A stretch of DNA of 64,000 nt from Ruminococcus sp. (GCA_029060305.1 JAIDUG010000020.1:1-64000), one strand, 5' to 3'. Positions 49,403 through 58,155 are shown, counted from the first letter of the stretch. A program made the numbers and translations. The notes: generated by a model not told the origin, from the letters alone.

Positions 49403-51670
49403 ATGGAAGAACTTATTTTATTGTTGATTTTTGTAGTTGTTGTAATGCCTGTTGCTGTTATAGCAGGGATAGTATTTTTTATTGTAAGGCTTGCAAAAAG
49501 GAACAGGAACAGAAAAAACTCCGTAATATCTGTTGAAACGCAGAAACCTGTCAGAAAATTCAGCGGTTCTGAGATAATGTTCATAATCGGAACGTTGTTT
49601 ATAATATTGTCGGGAATAGCTTTCGGGTGTGCGGGTTGGGTGAATACTTCTCCGGCAGGCAGAGTATTGATAATGCTTGCGGTATCTGTGGTGATGTACG
49701 GAGCAGGCGTAATATTCAGGAAATTCCTTAAACTTGACCGCACTTCTTCTGCTTTTGGAGTAATCGGAATCATACTTTTTGCCATGACAAATATTACTGC
49801 CGGTTACTATGAGCTTTTCGGGGAATGGTTTTCTGTTTCGGGTGAAGGAAACTGTATGTTGTTTGCGGTAAGTTCAGTTATAGTTGCAATAAGTGCTTTT
49901 GCGGAAAGCAGACTGACGGACAGTAATGCTTTCAGGTATCTTTCTTGTATGTCGGTGACTTCAACTCTTATATTCCTTTTCGGACAGATTTCGGAAGATT
50001 ACAGCACGTTTGCGATAATAATGACCCTTGTACAGACCGTTGTTACATTGTGGTTTGTGTTCGGAAAAATAGAAAACAATGTTGTAAAAAATTCAGCAAA
50101 AATTTCAGCAGTAATATTTTCTGTACTGGCTTTTGTATGGGTAACTGATGAAATATTAGTTCCTGACGGTGCGACGTACTTCATTATGTTGATAACTCTT
50201 GTACAGCTTATCGGTTACGGAATATACCTCAATAATCCTACTTTAAAGGGTTTGCAGAGTATTCTCAGTATTATGACAGCTTTTGCATTTGTTTCCGACG
50301 TTATGGAATATGACAATAATGCAATAATGTTATTTTCCGCAATAACACTTGTAATATATTCCGCAAACCGTTTTGTTCCGTGCATGAAGAACAGATTTTC
50401 GGAAGTATTTACTTTTGGATTTGCCATATATAGTGCGGTAGCTTGTGCAACTCTCAGCGACAATTTTTCCGTCATAACTCCTGTTATAATGTCACTTCTT
50501 ATAATGTCATATGCTTTTGCTGAAAGTAAGTCTGTTCAGGTACTCGCCGGACTTTGTTCACCTGTACTTCCCGTCATAATTGCAACCAATTTCAGTTGGA
50601 ACATTTATGATATATACGTTGCTTACGGTGTACTTGTAATCGCTTTATGTGCGGTAACTGTCGGAATTATTTTTCTTCCGAAATACGCTTTCGGACTGTA
50701 CGCAAAGTTTCCACGCAAGACCGATACAATACTTTATACAAATATGATTGTTGCCGGAATAACAGCATTATATATTACAGAAAGTCCGGAAATGCCTTTT
50801 ACTGTACTGACTGCCTGTATTGTTCATATAGTTGTTTCTGCTTTTATGAAAAACAACTGGACAGGAATTTTTTCAGTACTCGGAATGATAAACCTTTTTT
50901 CTGAAATAACATTCAGAGAAGATAATCAGGCTTACATTATGTTTAGTTTGTTCTGTGGACTTATTGCACTTGCAAGGGTATTTTTCAGGGACGGTTTAAT
51001 TGTACACAAGAATAATACGACAAGGATTGACATAATAATGATTGTTGTATGGTACGCAATAATATCTATATCGTCAAATGCAGACAAAACAGAAAGTTTC
51101 TTTCAGACGATTGCAACTTCAATGTATATCGCAAACTTTATCCGTAAAAAAACAAATCAGACTACATCATCAGTAATACTTTCTGTATCTGCTGTAATTA
51201 CTGCTATTGCTTTCATAAACAGACCTTTTCTTGTTGTTGAGTCTGAAATGGTTTCAAGTAAAATCACACTTGCAATTATTATGGCGGTCGGAATAGCTTA
51301 CCGTTATATATGGAAAAATTCCCCGAAAGTCTCGAAAAATCTTTCCGACACAATATTTATACTGTCGTTTGCCGGACTTATCCGTGACGTAATGTTTTAT
51401 AGTCAGATTGGAAACACTATTTTCGGACTTGCCGTTACTGCTGTTATACTTATTGTTTCTTTCAGTGCTAAAAACCGTAAATGGTTCGGAATATCCTCAA
51501 TAGCACTTGTTACGATAACAGTATGGGCAAGTATGAAGTATTTCGGCAAGCTCGACTGGTGGGCATATCTTTTCATAGCAGGAATATTATTCATAGCAGT
51601 TGCTTCTGTAAACGAATATTTCAGAAGTCACAACAAAAAGTTTTCAGACATCTTTGCAGAATGGAAATGA
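49403..51670 (+). CDS. Large polytopic membrane protein of unknown function
   Basis: A 755-residue membrane protein with roughly 20 or more hydrophobic segments along the whole chain and short loops. The region MFIIGTLFIILSGIAFGCAG, followed by AGRVLIMLAVSVVMYGAGVI, resembles the membrane part of DUF2157-type proteins of Clostridia, but I do not assign it firmly. There is no catalytic or transport motif I can name. The ATG at 49403 follows AAAGGAAAGGGG; an upstream in-frame ATG inside the recombinase-like gene would add a polar leader and is unlikely. It ends at a terminator whose loop contains the promoter of the next gene. Confidence 0.8.
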   Translation: MEELILLLIFVVVVMPVAVIAGIVFFIVRLAKRNRNRKNSVISVETQKPVRKFSGSEIMFIIGTLFIILSGIAFGCAGWVNTSPAGRVLIMLAVSVVMYGAGVIFRKFLKLDRTSSAFGVIGIILFAMTNITAGYYELFGEWFSVSGEGNCMLFAVSSVIVAISAFAESRLTDSNAFRYLSCMSVTSTLIFLFGQISEDYSTFAIIMTLVQTVVTLWFVFGKIENNVVKNSAKISAVIFSVLAFVWVTDEILVPDGATYFIMLITLVQLIGYGIYLNNPTLKGLQSILSIMTAFAFVSDVMEYDNNAIMLFSAITLVIYSANRFVPCMKNRFSEVFTFGFAIYSAVACATLSDNFSVITPVIMSLLIMSYAFAESKSVQVLAGLCSPVLPVIIATNFSWNIYDIYVAYGVLVIALCAVTVGIIFLPKYAFGLYAKFPRKTDTILYTNMIVAGITALYITESPEMPFTVLTACIVHIVVSAFMKNNWTGIFSVLGMINLFSEITFREDNQAYIMFSLFCGLIALARVFFRDGLIVHKNNTTRIDIIMIVVWYAIISISSNADKTESFFQTIATSMYIANFIRKKTNQTTSSVILSVSAVITAIAFINRPFLVVESEMVSSKITLAIIMAVGIAYRYIWKNSPKVSKNLSDTIFILSFAGLIRDVMFYSQIGNTIFGLAVTAVILIVSFSAKNRKWFGISSIALVTITVWASMKYFGKLDWWAYLFIAGILFIAVASVNEYFRSHNKKFSDIFAEWK

Positions 51671-51703
51671 CGTACATTTTTCAGTGGAAAAAAATAATAA
51701 TAC

Positions 51704-51732
51704 TTGACAGAATCCGGAGTACAGTGTATAAT
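51704..51732 (+). promoter_or_regulatory. Consensus sigma-A promoter inside a terminator hairpin
   Basis: TTGACA (51704-51709), 17-base spacer, TATAAT (51727-51732). The -10 box lies in the loop of the hairpin at 51711-51751. Confidence 0.85.
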
Positions 51733-51756
51733 TTAACTGAAACTCCGGATTTTTTC
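51711..51756 (+). terminator. Terminator of the membrane-protein gene
   Basis: AATCCGGAGT (51711-51720) pairs perfectly with ACTCCGGATT (51742-51751) and is followed by TTTT. RNA started at the nested promoter contains only the right arm and so escapes termination. Confidence 0.8.
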
Positions 51757-51779
51757 GGAATGTTTCAGAAAGGATTTCT

Positions 51780-53348
51780 ATGATAGGAAAAATTATTTCA
51801 GTAATACTTCTTCTTGCCGGACTTTCAGGAATGACGTTTTCACTCGGCTGGATTGTCAGAAAAGGTAATTCCAACAGAATGACAAGACTTTTCGGGGTAT
51901 GTCAGATTTCGATAATATTGTGGCTGATTTCGCAGTTGCTTATAATATTCTCTGCTACTTCCGGTCAGAAACTCATAAGCTATACTATAGGAAACCTCGG
52001 TATAAGCTGTTTTGCTCCGTACTGGCTGATGTTTTCTGCTGAATATACAGACCTGCCTTTTAAAAGACTTTTCAGAATACTGCCTGCTGTTTCGGTTACT
52101 GCAATAGCCGTCGTACTGACAGACCCGATTTTTCACCTTTATTACAGAAATTTCAGTCTTGTAAACATTGAATATGCGACAGGATTCTATATATATCAGG
52201 TAATATATTACATATGTATAATATCGGGAATAATTTCAATATTCGTGAAACAGTCGAAACTTTACGGACATATAACAAAACAGGCAATATTACTTATTCT
52301 TTCAACCGCTGTACCGCTTGCCGTCAATACGCTTACCGTCACTAAAGTCCTTGATATCGGAATTGAACTCACGCCGTTGTTTTTTGCGTTTTCAAGTATG
52401 ATGATTCTGCTTGCACTCGGACGTTACGGACTTCTTGATATAAATTCAATTGCTATAAAGGACGTTATTGATAATATGGATACCGGTGTTATAATCTATA
52501 CCCCCGACGGTCGTGTTTCTTACAGAAACAGTTTTATTTCTGAAAATATTCCCGAATATACGGATTTGCCGGAAAATTCGCCGGAAGTATTTCTGAACGG
52601 TAAATATCTGAGTTTCCGGCGTTCTCAGTGCAACAGTAATGGAAAATGTATTGCAGAAATCGTCACCGTGAATGATGTTACAGAATACCACAGATTGAGT
52701 ATAGAAAAGGAAAGAAGTCGTATCGCTCAGGAAATTCACGACTCTGCCGGACATACTTTTACAATGATAAATTCTATTTCAAGGATTCTGGAAAACAGTC
52801 TGCTTGACGGTACTTCCGATACTGAAACATTGCTTGAATATATCAGGGAAATTGACGGACTTTCAAGAAGTGGTATAACTCAGTTGAGGTGTTCAATAAA
52901 CAATCTCAGAGAAGATAATTTTATGAAGTCTGTTACTCAGGTAGTAAAAACTGTTACAGAAACAATCAGGGGAATTGACGTTGATTTGTGCGTACAGGGA
53001 GTTGACGACGGAAAATATGATTTCTGTATACGTGAAGTTTACGATAACTGTCGTGAGGCACTTACAAATGCAGTGAGATATTCAGGAGCTGACAGAATTG
53101 ACGTTATAATAAAATTTCTTGCGGACAGACTGGAGTTATATATTCTTGATAACGGAAAGGGTTGTGATATGATTTCTGAACACGGCGGACTTTCCGGAAT
53201 ACGTTCACGTACCGAAAAACTTGGCGGAAATGTAAGATTCTCGACAGTCAGCGGAGAGGGATTTTCTATTATTATAAAGATTCCCTGCTGTAACAAAAAG
53301 TCAGAAGAAGAGGTGATTTTAAATAATAAAAGTAATAATTGCAGATGA
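51780..53348 (+). CDS. Sensor histidine kinase with 7TM N-terminal domain
   Basis: A 522-residue kinase. Seven membrane helices fill residues 1-220 in the pattern of the 7TM histidine-kinase sensor domain (GNLGISCFAPYWLMFSAEYT is typical). A PAS-like segment follows (DNMDTGVIIYTPDGRVSYRN), then a HisKA_3-type dimerisation helix with the phospho-accepting His in RIAQEIHDSAGHTFTM, and a HATPase domain with YDNCREALTNAVRYSG (N-box), DNGKGCDM and HGGLSGIRSRTEKLGGNV. It is the NarX/LiaS type that pairs with NarL-type regulators. The response-regulator gene overlaps its 3' end. The signal is unknown. Confidence 0.93.
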   Translation: MIGKIISVILLLAGLSGMTFSLGWIVRKGNSNRMTRLFGVCQISIILWLISQLLIIFSATSGQKLISYTIGNLGISCFAPYWLMFSAEYTDLPFKRLFRILPAVSVTAIAVVLTDPIFHLYYRNFSLVNIEYATGFYIYQVIYYICIISGIISIFVKQSKLYGHITKQAILLILSTAVPLAVNTLTVTKVLDIGIELTPLFFAFSSMMILLALGRYGLLDINSIAIKDVIDNMDTGVIIYTPDGRVSYRNSFISENIPEYTDLPENSPEVFLNGKYLSFRRSQCNSNGKCIAEIVTVNDVTEYHRLSIEKERSRIAQEIHDSAGHTFTMINSISRILENSLLDGTSDTETLLEYIREIDGLSRSGITQLRCSINNLREDNFMKSVTQVVKTVTETIRGIDVDLCVQGVDDGKYDFCIREVYDNCREALTNAVRYSGADRIDVIIKFLADRLELYILDNGKGCDMISEHGGLSGIRSRTEKLGGNVRFSTVSGEGFSIIIKIPCCNKKSEEEVILNNKSNNCR

Positions 53349-53955
53349 TATTCAGATAATAAGAAACGGTCTCAAATCAGTATTGTCACATTCTCCGGAC
53401 ATCTCCATTGTCGGTGAAGCCCGTAACGGTCAGGAAGCGTACGAATTATGTGTGAAACGACACCCCGACGTTGTTTTAATGGATATGAGAATGCCGGATT
53501 TTGACGGCGGTTACGGTACTCAGAAAATAAAACAGTCCGTCCACGGTGTGCGTGTACTCGTGCTGACTACTTTTGACGACAAGGAAACTGTCAGTAAAGC
53601 TGTTGCAAGCGGTGCGGACGGCTATATTCTCAAAGAAATGGACAGTATGCAGATTATCAATTCAATAAGGGCTGTTGCAGGCGGAGTTACTGTATTTGGT
53701 GACAATATTTTCCGGACGGTTGTGAAAACTCCGCTTACTCAGACTTCTATGAATTACAGTCTCACAGACCGTGAAAAAGATATTTTGCAGTTGATTTGTG
53801 ACGGTTGCAGTAATTCGGAAATATCTGCACGGCTTTTTATCGCAGAGGGAACTGTCAGGAATAATATTTCCCGAATGCTCGAAAAATTTAATCTCAGAGA
53901 CCGTACACAGCTTGCGGTTTTTGCAATAAAAAACAATCTCATCAGGGAGGAATAA
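53323..53955 (+). CDS. NarL/FixJ-family response regulator with apparent AUA start codon
   Basis: A 210-residue regulator when read from the ATA at 53323: IKVIIADDIQIIRNGLKSVL gives the acidic pair, VVLMDMRMPDFDGG has the phospho-accepting Asp, LVLTTFDDKETV the conserved Thr, and GADGYILKEMDS the Lys. The C-terminal LuxR-type helix-turn-helix is LTDREKDILQLICDGCSNSE followed by GTVRNNISRMLEKFNLRDRTQL. The frame is closed by a TAA at 53320. The only ATG/GTG/TTG before the conserved region is a TTG at 53383, which would delete the acidic pair and has no ribosome site. AGAGGTGAT stands 7 bases before ATA 53323, so initiation at AUA is likely. It overlaps the kinase gene by 26 bases. Confidence 0.85.
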   Translation: MIKVIIADDIQIIRNGLKSVLSHSPDISIVGEARNGQEAYELCVKRHPDVVLMDMRMPDFDGGYGTQKIKQSVHGVRVLVLTTFDDKETVSKAVASGADGYILKEMDSMQIINSIRAVAGGVTVFGDNIFRTVVKTPLTQTSMNYSLTDREKDILQLICDGCSNSEISARLFIAEGTVRNNISRMLEKFNLRDRTQLAVFAIKNNLIREE

Positions 53956-53957
53956 CT

Positions 53958-54473
53958 ATGAATTTTTCAGAACTCGCAGAATCAAGATATTCTGTCAGAA
54001 AGTTTACAGACCAGCTTATTGATACAGATACAATGAATAAAATTCTCACTGCCGGAAACGTTGCTCCGACTGGTTGTAACTATCAGCCACAGAGAATTTA
54101 TGTAATCACAAGTCCGGAAAAAATTGAACTTCTCAATAAGATAAGCAAGTGTATTTTCGGTGCAAAGACTGTACTTCTCTTTACTTATGACACTTCAGAG
54201 GACTGGAAAAATCCTCTCGAAAAAGGCGTACACTCAGGAGTACAGGACGTTTCAATAGTCGCAACACACATCATGTTGCAGGCGTGGGAATGTGGTATCG
54301 GAAGCTGTTGGGTAAATTATTTTTCGCCGTCACGTCTCAAAGAAGAAATGGAACTTCCCGAAAATGAAGAACCTGTATTATTAATGCCTGTAGGTTATCC
54401 GACAGAGGATTCTGAACCTTTGGCAATGCACAGCAAATACAAGGATATTTCTGAAACGGTGCGTTTTATCTGA
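53958..54473 (+). CDS. Nitroreductase-family protein
   Basis: A 171-residue FMN-dependent oxidoreductase of the nitroreductase family. Supporting segments are ELAESRYSVRKFTDQLIDTD (FMN-binding Arg/Ser), NVAPTGCNYQPQRIYVI, GVQDVSIVATHIMLQAWECG and GIGSCWVNYFSPSRLKEEM, and LLMPVGYPTED. Substrate is unknown; family members reduce nitro-aromatics, quinones or flavins with NAD(P)H. The ATG is 2 bases after the response-regulator stop, with AGGGAGG inside that gene's end, so it is co-transcribed with the two-component system. Confidence 0.92.
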   Translation: MNFSELAESRYSVRKFTDQLIDTDTMNKILTAGNVAPTGCNYQPQRIYVITSPEKIELLNKISKCIFGAKTVLLFTYDTSEDWKNPLEKGVHSGVQDVSIVATHIMLQAWECGIGSCWVNYFSPSRLKEEMELPENEEPVLLMPVGYPTEDSEPLAMHSKYKDISETVRFI

Positions 54474-54474
54474 T

Positions 54475-55083
54475 ATGCGGAAACGAAAAAAAATGAAACT
54501 CCGTCCGTTACCGAAAATAATACTCTCCGTATTTATGATAATTGTGTGCGTGATATGCGGAATATCGGCGTGTACACGGCACAGAAGACCGTCTGAACCT
54601 GCTGAAAATAATTACGGACTGAGCAGGAAACAACTTGAATTTATTGAGGAACTGGGCAACGCTTCACAGAAGAATTACAGTAAATACGGTATTCTTCCGA
54701 GTATGACTGTTGCACAGGCTATTCTTGAATCTGGCTGGGGCGAAAGTGAACTGTCGGCACTTTACTATAATTTTTTCGGTATGCGTGCGGACAGTACGTA
54801 CACCGGCGAAAAAGTCACTCTCAGAACAGGTGAGGAAATTGACGGCGTTCTCATTAAAATGGACGGAGATTTTCGTGCTTACGATTCATTTGAAGAGGGA
54901 ATAGAGGGCTATTATGACTTCATAACGGGCTATGAACGTTATTCAAATCTCATATGGGAAACGGATTATAAAACGGCTTGTTATATGATTAAAGAGGACG
55001 GCTGGGCTACCGCAAGCAATTATTCGGAATGCCTCATTGATATTATCGAATCATACGACCTTACACGATTTGATTATACATAA
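54475..55083 (+). CDS. GH73 endo-beta-N-acetylglucosaminidase, membrane-anchored
   Basis: A 202-residue autolysin-type enzyme that cuts the glycan backbone of peptidoglycan. A basic start (MRKRKKMK) and one hydrophobic segment (about residues 15-35) lead to ISAC, a possible lipobox. The glucosaminidase domain then shows GILPSMTVAQAILESGWGES with the catalytic Glu, YYNFFGMRAD, FRAYDSFEEGIEGYYDFI and YERYSNLIWETDYKTACYMI followed by DGWATASNYSECL. The start follows the nitroreductase stop by 1 base, with a second in-frame ATG at 54493. The 3' end overlaps the opposite-strand radical SAM gene by 10 bases. Confidence 0.9.
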   Translation: MRKRKKMKLRPLPKIILSVFMIIVCVICGISACTRHRRPSEPAENNYGLSRKQLEFIEELGNASQKNYSKYGILPSMTVAQAILESGWGESELSALYYNFFGMRADSTYTGEKVTLRTGEEIDGVLIKMDGDFRAYDSFEEGIEGYYDFITGYERYSNLIWETDYKTACYMIKEDGWATASNYSECLIDIIESYDLTRFDYT

Positions 55084-56009
55084 TATTTTCCCTGCCACGT
55101 ATCGAGGTCAACAAATTTTTTGTCTATTCCTCCGAGTACGGAAATTTTGTCGGCACTCCATAAAGGTGCTACTAACTTTGATTTGTCGCCGTCTCCGGTA
55201 ACTCTTTCTATAACTGTTTCGGGTGGCAGGATTTCGATTTGTCTCACAACAGTATTTATATATTCGTCCTTTGAAAGCAGACTGATTTTTCCGTCAGTGT
55301 ACAGCTTTTCAAGGGGCGTATTTTTTATTATGTGAAGCATCTGAATCTTTACGGAATCCGGACGCATTTCCGCAAGCTGTCTGGCAGTTTCAATCATCAT
55401 TTCCGTTGTTTCGTCCGGCAGACCGTTTATTATGTGAATACAAGTCCTGATATTGTTTTTTCTGAGACTGTAATATCCCTTTAAAAATTCTCCGTGACTG
55501 CAACAGCGATTGATTTTTCTGATAGTATCTTCGTGGACTGTCTGCATACCTAATTCAACAGTAAGGCGTGTTTTCAGACTGATTTCACATAACAGGTCAA
55601 TAACATCTTCCGGCAGACAGTCAGCCCTTGTGCCTACTGAAATACCACATATTTCAGGAAATTCAAGAACGGAAAAATATATTTCCCTGAGTTTTTCAAC
55701 AGGTGCGTAAGTGTTTGTGTTTGCCTGAAAGTACGCTGTTATCGGGACTTTTCCGTGTTTTCCGTGAATACGTCTGATTTCCTTTTCAAGCTGTCCGGAA
55801 ATTGTGAGTTTTCCGTCGGTGAAGTAACCGCTTCCTCCGTCGCAGAATATACAACCGCCTGTACCTTTTGAGCCGTCGATATTCGGACAGGTAAATCCGC
55901 AGTCAAGTACAGCCTTGAATATTTTTCCGCCGTAAACCGTTTTATTGTGGTAACTCAAAGTGTGATAACGTTTGTTGTCTGATGAGTATATGAACGGACT
56001 TCTTTTCAT
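55074..56009 (-). CDS. Radical SAM protein, TIGR01212/YhcC family
   Basis: A 311-residue radical SAM protein of the YhcC (TIGR01212) family, unknown reaction. The start KRYHTLSYHNKTVYGGKIFK and cluster motif VLDCGFTCPNIDGSKGTGGC then IFCDGGSGYF (cysteines spaced as in the family) are clear, followed by PITAYFQANTNTYAP, EICGISVGTRADCLPEDV, LELGMQTVHEDTIRKINRCC (with VE before it) and HIINGLPDETTEMM. The ATG at 56009 has AAGGAG 10 bases upstream; an in-frame start at 56063 lies in the -35 box. It is a single-gene unit with its own promoter. Confidence 0.9.
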   Translation of the reverse strand: MKRSPFIYSSDNKRYHTLSYHNKTVYGGKIFKAVLDCGFTCPNIDGSKGTGGCIFCDGGSGYFTDGKLTISGQLEKEIRRIHGKHGKVPITAYFQANTNTYAPVEKLREIYFSVLEFPEICGISVGTRADCLPEDVIDLLCEISLKTRLTVELGMQTVHEDTIRKINRCCSHGEFLKGYYSLRKNNIRTCIHIINGLPDETTEMMIETARQLAEMRPDSVKIQMLHIIKNTPLEKLYTDGKISLLSKDEYINTVVRQIEILPPETVIERVTGDGDKSKLVAPLWSADKISVLGGIDKKFVDLDTWQGKYYV

Positions 56010-56034
56010 AAAAAAATCACTCCTTTTTCTGAAA

Positions 56035-56063
56035 AATATATCACAAAATTCTGTTTCTGTCAA
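56035..56063 (-). promoter_or_regulatory. Sigma-A promoter for the radical SAM gene
   Basis: On the minus strand TTGACA (56063-56058), 17-base spacer, TATATT (56040-56035). Confidence 0.7.
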
Positions 56064-56073
56064 ATCGGTGTAA

Positions 56074-56102
56074 TTGACATCTGCGGAAAAATAATGTAAA
56101 AT
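56074..56102 (+). promoter_or_regulatory. Sigma-A promoter for the shikimate kinase gene
   Basis: TTGACA (56074-56079), 17-base spacer, TAAAAT (56097-56102). Its -35 box lies 10 bases from that of the divergent radical SAM promoter. Confidence 0.75.
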
Positions 56103-56142
56103 ATTATTACAGGAAAAATAAGTATGAAAGGAATATCACACA

Positions 56143-56658
56143 ATGAAAAACAATATAATATTAATCGGTATGCCAGCAGTAGGGAAAAGCACTATCGGAG
56201 TTATTCTCGCAAAGATAATGGGTTACAGATTCGTTGATACCGATATTGTTATTCAGGAAACTGAAAACCGTCTGCTTTCGGAAATAATCTCCGCTGAGGG
56301 CGTTGACGGTTTTATTGAAACTGAAAACAGAATAATCAGTCAGCTTGATACTGAAAGGGCGGTTATTGCAACCGGCGGAAGTGTAGTATACGGTGAAAAA
56401 GCTATGAAACATCTTTCTGAAAATGGCATTGTAGTCTATCTGCAACTTGATTACAAAACCCTGAAAAATCGTCTCGGCAATATCAGAAACAGAGGAGTTG
56501 TAATGCGTGACGGTCAGGATTTACCGGAACTCTACAGGGAACGCACTCCGCTTTATGAAAAATATGCAGATGTTATCATAAGTGAAAATGACTGCGGTAT
56601 TGAAGAAACAGTGACGAAAATCATTTACGCCCTTGATAAGAATAAAAATTCAATCTGA
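56143..56658 (+). CDS. aroK: Shikimate kinase
   Basis: AroK phosphorylates shikimate at the 3-position in the aromatic amino acid pathway. The 171-residue protein has the P-loop ILIGMPAVGKSTIGVILAKI at residues 6-25, the shikimate-binding FVDTDIVIQ, a Glu-rich helix, ATGGSVVYGE (usual GGG reads GGS), and the lid and C-terminal YRERTPLYEKYADVII. Length is normal. No other aro gene is adjacent. GAAAGGAA precedes the ATG. Confidence 0.88.
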   Translation: MKNNIILIGMPAVGKSTIGVILAKIMGYRFVDTDIVIQETENRLLSEIISAEGVDGFIETENRIISQLDTERAVIATGGSVVYGEKAMKHLSENGIVVYLQLDYKTLKNRLGNIRNRGVVMRDGQDLPELYRERTPLYEKYADVIISENDCGIEETVTKIIYALDKNKNSI

Positions 56659-56736
56659 TATTTGTAGAAAATGTACAATAAAACCTACTCAAAAGCGTGT
56701 AATTGCACAATCTTACATTTTTTACTGAAAACTTCT

Positions 56737-56765
56737 TTGACAAACCTTTTTTTTTATGTTATAAT
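56737..56765 (+). promoter_or_regulatory. Consensus sigma-A promoter for the MinD-like gene
   Basis: TTGACA (56737-56742), 17-base spacer, TATAAT (56760-56765). The leader is about 85 bases. Confidence 0.8.
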
Positions 56766-56856
56766 TAATGCAAACTATCTTATGATTTTTATAGGAATCC
56801 ATATTTTCCGGCAGATTTTTCACTGCTCAGGCTTACGGATTCGGAAAGGAAAAAAA

Positions 56857-57615
56857 ATGTCTGAAAACATATTTGAAAATTCTAAGATTATTGCTGTTAC
56901 TTCAGGTAAAGGTGGTACAGGTAAATCTACTATATGTGCCGGTCTCGGCTATACTCTCGCAAAACAGGGTAGCAGAACACTTATTATTGAACTTGATTTC
57001 GGTCTCCGCTGTCTTGACCTTATGTTTGGTGTACATGATAAAATCGAACATGACTTAGGAGATGTACTCAGCGGAAAAATGACTGCTCTTGAGGCGTGTT
57101 CAAAAATTCCTATGGCTTCAAACCTTGAATTATTATGTGCCCCGAAAACCCTCACGTCTGTTTCTGCTGAACAGATTTACGATATATGCCGTTCAGTAAA
57201 GAAATATTATGACTATATAATAATAGACTCCGGTGCAGGTATTAACTCCCATGTATTTGAAATAGTTGAACAGGCTAACCTGATACTTGTTGTTTCCACT
57301 CCTGACCAGGTTTGTATACGTGATGCTTCCCTGATGTCAGATGAATTTTATAACAGAGGAAATAAAAGTCAGCGACTTATTATAAACAAAGTCAGCAAGA
57401 AAGTTATAGACAACGCACTGATAAAAAATCTTGACGAGATTATTGATAAGGTGGGCGTACAGCTTATCGGAGTTGTTCCTGAGGATTTCAAGCTCACTGT
57501 CGCTACTGCTAAGGGCGACCCCATACCTACTGAATCGGACGCATTACTTGCTTTTGATGCAATCTCAAAGAGACTTAACGGCACTTTTGTTCCTCTTACT
57601 ATAAAGGGAGCATAA
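56857..57615 (+). CDS. minD: MinD-like septum-site ATPase
   Basis: A 252-residue ParA/MinD-family ATPase. The deviant Walker A is AVTSGKGGTGKSTICAGLGY, the MinD signature is IELDFGLRCLDLMFGV (usually DxDxGLRNLD), then DYIIIDSGAGI and VVSTPDQVCIRDASLM. MinD positions the division septum through a membrane-targeting amphipathic helix at its C-terminus. Here the chain ends RLNGTFVPLTIKGA, without an obvious amphipathic helix, so membrane binding may differ. The ATG at 56857 follows GGAAAGGA; an in-frame start at 56671 lies upstream of the promoter. The gene for an MgsA-like protein follows at 57746, a neighbourhood also seen in other Clostridia. Confidence 0.87.
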   Translation: MSENIFENSKIIAVTSGKGGTGKSTICAGLGYTLAKQGSRTLIIELDFGLRCLDLMFGVHDKIEHDLGDVLSGKMTALEACSKIPMASNLELLCAPKTLTSVSAEQIYDICRSVKKYYDYIIIDSGAGINSHVFEIVEQANLILVVSTPDQVCIRDASLMSDEFYNRGNKSQRLIINKVSKKVIDNALIKNLDEIIDKVGVQLIGVVPEDFKLTVATAKGDPIPTESDALLAFDAISKRLNGTFVPLTIKGA

Positions 57616-57745
57616 TTGCAGAAAATATTTACAATCATATTGTGATGTGAATTTTGAAAATAAACGGCTGTCCGGATTTTTATGAATTGTATGGTTTTTG
57701 CCTGCTGAGTTACAAAAAATCTGAACGGCGGAAAGGACATAAAAA

Positions 57746-58147
57746 ATGAATATTGCCATTATTGCACATGATGCAAAAAAAGAACTTATGGTTCAGTTTT
57801 GCAGTGCCTATTGCGGAATCCTTGCTAAACACTCATTGATAGCCACAAACACTACCGGTAAACAGGTAAGTGAAGCAACCGGTCTCAAGATAAGAAAATG
57901 TCTCAGCGGACGTGGCGGTGCGGAACAGATTCTCGCTCTCCTCTCATGTAATGAAGTGGACGTGCTTTTGTTTTTCAGAGACCCTATAAATCCACGTGCC
58001 ACAGAATCAAATGACATTAATTTGCTCCGACTTTGTGATGTTCACAATGTACCTGTTGCGACAAATATTGCTACCGCTGAAGCCCTCATACTTGCCCTTG
58101 AACGTGGCGACCTTGACTGGCGTAAAATGGGTACTCTTACTATCTGA
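57746..58147 (+). CDS. Methylglyoxal-synthase-like protein with missing catalytic residues
   Basis: A 133-residue protein of the MGS-like fold. It matches clostridial MgsA at both ends (NIAIIAHDAKKELMVQFCSA, LLRLCDVHNVPVATNIATAE, LERGDLDWR). The catalytic parts differ: the usual GPLGGDQQIGA reads GRGGAEQILA, so the general-base Asp (E. coli Asp71) is replaced and one residue is missing; the usual PHEPDV/PHDPDV reads ATESND, so the catalytic His (E. coli His98) is absent. FFRDP with Asp91 is kept. Conversion of dihydroxyacetone phosphate to methylglyoxal is therefore doubtful; it may bind a phosphate ligand as a sensor. It follows minD by 130 bases, GGAAAGGAC precedes the ATG, and a terminator follows. 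Confidence 0.85.
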   Translation: MNIAIIAHDAKKELMVQFCSAYCGILAKHSLIATNTTGKQVSEATGLKIRKCLSGRGGAEQILALLSCNEVDVLLFFRDPINPRATESNDINLLRLCDVHNVPVATNIATAEALILALERGDLDWRKMGTLTI

Positions 58148-58155
58148 ACAGCTTT

